Assembly: GCA_021613335.1 (NCBI GenBank)
Contig: JAJTWR010000113.1
Location: forward strand, 1,965,001 to 2,029,000
Direction of reading: 5' to 3'
DNA: 64,000 nucleotides
Origin: Whitmania pigra
Taxonomy: Eukaryota > Annelida > Clitellata > Hirudinida > Haemopidae
The notes beneath the pieces were generated by a model. The model had not been told where the DNA came from and did not search any database. It worked only from the letters and a program-made list of their open reading frames with translations. This document shows positions 60,101 through 64,000 of the stretch, one piece after another (position 1 is the first letter of the stretch; every line of letters begins with the position of its first letter). The position numbers and the translations under genes are program-made.

Positions 60101-60702
60101 TTGACACGGAAGAAAGGTAGATATTTTTCGATTTGTATGTTTTATTTTCTGTTTTACAAACAGTTAAATTTGTATATGTTGTATGCATACATCTTTTCAA
60201 AGTAATAGATTTTGTTAAAATCAAACATTGTACAAAAGGAATAAAAGTACAGCGGCATAACTTAAGGAACGGGAGTGATCCCAGAGTTTTAATCTTTATA
60301 TTTCATGAAGCCAACACCCTTTTTTTTGCTTATCAGATTCGTGGGCCACCATCAATTAACTTAAGGTTTATGGTGGAATTTCACATTCGTAAATATCCCC
60401 CACCACGAGACACAAGCCCTAGATGACGCATTTGTGAAAGTATTTAGTTCATTCGATACATTCTCAATTTGAAGTTGTCCAGACATGAGGCCTTGCAAAC
60501 ATTGTGCATGTAAACCACACCAATTTTTAAGAATATGTAAGACGAATAACAAAAATGAAATATACAAAAAGTCGAGCTTATAAAATTAAATAAATTAATT
60601 GAATAATATTTAAATACATGTATTGATATTTTCAAAAGCATGTGCCACACTTGTTTACAATTAAAAATCGTTCAATATTATTTTATTATTCAATAAATTG
60701 AC
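60101..60702. other. Intergenic DNA
   Basis: No gene recognised. Confidence 0.45.
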
Positions 60703-61209
60703 TCATTGACCTGTAACATTTTTTAATTTTCTCCTCTTGTTCTGGAACCAAACTTCCACCCGACGCCGGCACAATTCAGTCCTCCTCGCAATTTCAAACT
60801 TCCTTTCTTGACCTAACTGGGGACATATTTTAAATTCTTCTTCCAAAATATCTAATTGCCAACCTGTATATGGCATCCTGTAGACCTCGAGAGTTCTTAT
60901 CGACTTTCTTTTACTATTACTATAATTAATGTTATTATAATCAGCCGAATCACTGCATGCCTTGATCTGTTGGTTAATGTGGTCTTTAGAAGGTACAAAA
61001 TGATTCCCATTGGGAAGGTCCACTTTGTCAACCCTGATTTCAGAATTGAAATCAAGTTCATAAGCTCGGTTGATAGCCTTTTGGATGCACTGCCCCTGCT
61101 GAACAAAGTTTCTCTTTGCGACTGTAACGACAAATGTAGCGTTTCCAATATTCACTGTCACACACGTCATTCCATTTTGACATTCGCCCTGGAAAACGCC
61201 TGTGTCCAT
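60703..61209 (-). CDS. Divergent intronless homeodomain protein
   Basis: A single 168-codon frame. The homeodomain occupies about residues 107-166: a first-helix region with GWQLDILEEEF, a second with ERKFEIARRTEL, and a recognition helix RRRVEVWFQNKRRKLKN carrying W48, F49, Q50, N51 and R53, which contact DNA in other homeodomains. The Q50 class predicts a TAAT-type core site. Several usually conserved positions are altered (MPYTGW where F-x-x-x-Q is usual; CPQL at the helix 1-2 loop), so I cannot place it in a named class. The 100 residues upstream show no known domain. No introns, and no neighbouring homeobox genes. It could be an old retrogene or a fast-evolving lineage-specific homeobox gene. 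The intact frame argues that it is functional. Confidence 0.85.
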   Translation of the reverse strand: MDTGVFQGECQNGMTCVTVNIGNATFVVTVAKRNFVQQGQCIQKAINRAYELDFNSEIRVDKVDLPNGNHFVPSKDHINQQIKACSDSADYNNINYSNSKRKSIRTLEVYRMPYTGWQLDILEEEFKICPQLGQERKFEIARRTELCRRRVEVWFQNKRRKLKNVTGQ

Positions 61210-62575
61210 AATTGTTCGATTATTTACTTTTATTAAATTATTAAATTTTAAATTTTGCTCAATAAAATTATTTTAAAAATCTTGATTCACATAGGCAATA
61301 GTGATTGAGACTAAGAATTTGTTTGCAATCCTCTTGCAAAAATAAAGATTCTGAATCTGCATTTAATTATTTATTTAATTTTAATTAAAATATTGTGCAA
61401 ATAAAATAATTTTTAATTTAAAATAATTATCTTTTCACTTTAAAAATGTATTATTTAGTGAGAATGTTATGATATTTATTTTCTAATTATTTTAATTGTA
61501 ACTTCGTTTATGTAGCGCTTTATACATAGCGTCAGAGGTAGGCATCGGCGTTCGGACACCGTTTGACGATTCGAGTCGGGAGACGGTCGAACACGAAATT
61601 TCAAAAACCATTTGACTCGTTTTCACCCGCTCGATTCGACTCGTCAAGAAATTTTTTTTCGCATTTAACGAGTCAAAACGAGTCGGAACTAAAATTTCAT
61701 CTATGACCGAATTATTAATTTTGACTCGTTTTTAATACTAAAATGTTTTATCGATTTAAAAACTTTTTTCGATATAAATTAGTTTATAAAATTTGTAATT
61801 CTCAAACACATTTCTTTTTGGAAATAACAAGCGGCACAGTAACGTTTCCTGATCTGATCGCGTTTGTTTTAGAAATTTTGCAATTTTACGAATCAAGAAT
61901 TACCCTTGATAAATATATTTAGTCGATGTTTCTGTTTAGCAGAATAAATACTGGAAAACGAATTCTTTTCTGTAAAATTATGATAGTCATAAATTCTTTT
62001 TGAAAATGTTAAAGTTATCCAATAAAGACTTTGAGGAAACCAGGAAAGAAAGATTGAGGAGCCAATCTTAGGTACTTTCAGGAACATCAATGAAATCGTC
62101 AAGAAATGCCATCACTAATTTTCTTCACAGCTCGGATTGTGAATAAATAAAATTATCGTTTTACAAAAAAATAAAACAATATACTTAATGTCTATTAATA
62201 TATTATATCTACAAAGAAATTTGTTTTTCTCGTCATTCAAAACGGACATAGAGAATCAAAACGAGCCACAACTGGTCAAATCGTGTTACAACGCGTCGAA
62301 ACGAACTTTGACCGGTTCATTGTAATTCCTTTACATTTTGTCTCGTTTAAAACGAATGAGAATATTTTATTTAAATATTTCCAAAATTTTATTGCACCGG
62401 GCCAGCGATTTATTGTTTTTTAAAAGTACCTCCACGATTAATGCCGTCTTGAAAAATAAATCTAACTATAAATTTAACTATTGTACTTGATAACAACAAA
62501 ATTCATAAAAATTGTTAGACAATTCGACCACGACAAAATTTTTAAAGTGAACTCAATTAATATAATCTATAAAAC
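61210..62575. other. Intergenic DNA with CGAGTC-rich repeat
   Basis: 61530-61740 and about 62240-62360 are rich in GACTCG/CGAGTC and AACGAG words, and the first stretch opens with CAGAGGTAGGCATCGGCG, a hAT-like terminus. A matching opposite end was not found. Confidence 0.45.
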
Positions 62576-63526
62576 ATGCAATTAACCGAGTCTGTTATCA
62601 AGTCGTTTGTGACAGCCAAAACAGTGCTTGAGAATTCGTTAAAGGTTTGCAGCATTGACTTTTTTGAAACTGGGGAAATTTTGGCATCCAGCTGTAACGA
62701 AGACACCATAACCAGTCATAGCTGCCGAAATGGGAATCAAATGACGACACTGAGCAGCAAGAAATACGGCGTTGACTTGGTAAGGTTCACTCGTGATGCG
62801 AACGCAATCATCCACAGTTCCACAAAAGTTGATGACGCCGTTCGTCATTTATCGATTCAAGACAACAAATACATAAGATATTTTCAAGGACACACAAAGA
62901 AAGTCACTTCACTCTGCATGTCCCCGACAGACAACACGTTTTTGTCTGGTTCTTTGGATAATACAATTCGCATTTGGGATTTTAGGCTATCCGAAAGCCA
63001 CGGCGTCGTGAAAATAAACGGACATCCCGTGGCGGCATTCGAACCAGAGGGTCTCATATTTGCTGCCGGCGTGAATTCGGAATTCATAAACTTGTATGAT
63101 CTACGATCATTCAGCAAAGGGCCTTTTGAGACTTTCAATTTTCAAAAAGAGAACGACTGTGACTGGACTTCCCTTAAATTGAGTCCAGATGGAAGGTTCA
63201 TGCTGATTTCGACAAATGGTCGAATCACCAGGCTTATCGATCCTTGCAAGGGAACTTCAATTCATACATTCTTAGATCAGGAAAACGGTGGCGTACCACT
63301 TGAGGCTTCATTTAGTCCTGATTCTAATTTTGTTTTTAGAGGTTCAACAGATGGCTCCGTAAACTGCTGGAATACGAAGACTGGTGTAAAGATTGATGGA
63401 TTGAAAGAAAAGCAAGCGGGTCCAGTGCATTGCGTCCAGTTCAACCCGAAATTTATGATGCTAGTGTCATCTTCAACTAACATGACATTTTGGCTTCCAA
63501 ATGTCCCAGATAATAAAGTTTCATAA
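62576..63526 (+). CDS. WDR82: WD-repeat protein 82 homologue, intronless
   Basis: A single 316-codon frame, close to the usual 313 residues. WDR82/Swd2 is a WD40 propeller subunit of the SET1/COMPASS H3K4 methyltransferase and of the PNUTS-PP1 phosphatase complex. Landmarks: SKKYGVDLVRFT, DNKYIRYFQGH, SLCMSPTDNTFLSGSLDNTI followed by RIWDFR, FEPEGLIFAAGVNSE, LYDLRSFSKGPFETF, LISTNG, LEASFSPDS and FNPKFM-x-x-x-SS-x-NMTFWLP. The absence of introns in a window where every other long conserved gene is split points to a retrocopy that stayed open. Substitutions in otherwise invariant positions (for example SHSCRNGN where the DDSIVLYD-type blade is usual) suggest drift or altered function. No poly(A) remnant or target duplication was clear. 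Whether another, intron-containing copy exists elsewhere cannot be seen here. Confidence 0.92.
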   Translation: MQLTESVIKSFVTAKTVLENSLKVCSIDFFETGEILASSCNEDTITSHSCRNGNQMTTLSSKKYGVDLVRFTRDANAIIHSSTKVDDAVRHLSIQDNKYIRYFQGHTKKVTSLCMSPTDNTFLSGSLDNTIRIWDFRLSESHGVVKINGHPVAAFEPEGLIFAAGVNSEFINLYDLRSFSKGPFETFNFQKENDCDWTSLKLSPDGRFMLISTNGRITRLIDPCKGTSIHTFLDQENGGVPLEASFSPDSNFVFRGSTDGSVNCWNTKTGVKIDGLKEKQAGPVHCVQFNPKFMMLVSSSTNMTFWLPNVPDNKVS

Positions 63527-64000
63527 AGTTCTTTATTTTATTTTCAAGACATTGAAATGAGCGCTAACACAAGTTTAAATCTGCAAATTAAAATAAACAT
63601 AACGAATAAGAAAAGAGAGCGACACAGAAAACCTCGAGAAATAATGAATAATCAATGATTTAATTAAAAGATGTTTGTTAAGTTATAAATAAAAAGTTTA
63701 ATGTGTTAAAAACCTTTTGAGGTTAAAATAATTAACGCGAAGCAAGTTTACTTTAATATCTACTAATTTAAGTCCTTTATTCGTTATCCAAAAAATAGCC
63801 TTGTGTGTGCCATATAACTCTTACACAGATATTATTTTCAACAAGTTAAAATTACTCAAAGTTCACCAAGTAAATCTCCTCCATTCCGGTGTTTTCATGT
63901 ACAACTTGATCACCACATGTTGCCTGCATCATTTGGACATATGTTCGCAAACGTCTCATCCATCCATTCATATAACATTCGCTCATCTCGTCTACTCAAT
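63527..64000. other. Intergenic DNA to window end
   Basis: No gene recognised; possible polyadenylation signals for the WDR82 homologue occur nearby (AATAAA-type words at about 63590 and 63688). Confidence 0.45.

Noticed and set aside
61530..62360. Complete hAT element
   Set aside because: A hAT-like left terminus and many CGAGTC words are visible, but no matching right terminus or 8-bp duplication was found.

Overview
This window is nuclear DNA of an invertebrate animal. It is AT-rich, every large gene is split by GT-AG introns of about 50 to 900 bp, and long simple repeats and decayed transposons fill the gaps. The protein-coding genes are metazoan: cilium (IFT56), RNA polymerase III (POLR3H), an ER JmjC protein (JMJD8), PBLD, a brat/NCL-1-type TRIM-NHL protein, WDR82 and a homeobox gene. 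A RING-less brat/NCL-1-type protein is best known from protostomes, and BRICHOS peptide precursors are well known from annelids. A lophotrochozoan is therefore a reasonable guess, but a tunicate or another phylum cannot be excluded from sequence alone. All coordinates and splice joins were read by eye from the sequence; frame closure was checked for the main genes.

Layout. 1-8.0 kb: simple repeats and minisatellites, no convincing gene. 8.0-12.9 kb: two tandem minus-strand RING-finger paralogues sharing an unrecognised ~250-residue C-terminal region, separated by a solo-LTR-like element, a tRNA-Ser-like sequence and two very short LINE tails. 14.35-17.74 kb: PBLD (+). 17.94-21.48 kb: JMJD8 (+). 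22.02-27.27 kb: IFT56/TTC26 (-), with 17 coding exons. 27.53-29.74 kb: POLR3H (+), sharing a 255-bp bidirectional promoter with IFT56 that contains an RFX X-box. 30.69-35.25 kb: brat-like TRIM-NHL (+).

36.4-54.6 kb holds a small cluster of type II membrane BRICHOS precursors, each ending in a secreted-looking 12-cysteine module after a basic or short linker. Two copies are intact (B at 43.3-45.5 kb, C at 51.5-54.6 kb). One is a decayed copy (A, 36.6-37.7 kb) that has lost an exon and carries a retroposon tail in another. One inverted partial copy (D, 41.7-42.2 kb, minus) has duplicated upstream DNA around it. Pogo, MULE and hAT remnants and SINEs lie between them. This cluster is the most interesting content: a lineage-restricted family of putative secreted cysteine-rich peptides evolving by duplication, inversion and transposon damage.

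55.5-56.9 kb: a tandem-RRM acidic/basic nucleolar-type protein (-). 57.9-60.1 kb: SINE, long repeat, hAT MITE, and a LINE fragment with a nested hAT element. 60.7-61.2 kb: an intronless divergent homeobox gene (-). 62.6-63.5 kb: an intact intronless WDR82 homologue (+).

The genes do not form one pathway. The clearest functional links are the IFT56/POLR3H shared promoter and the two local duplications (RING pair, BRICHOS cluster).
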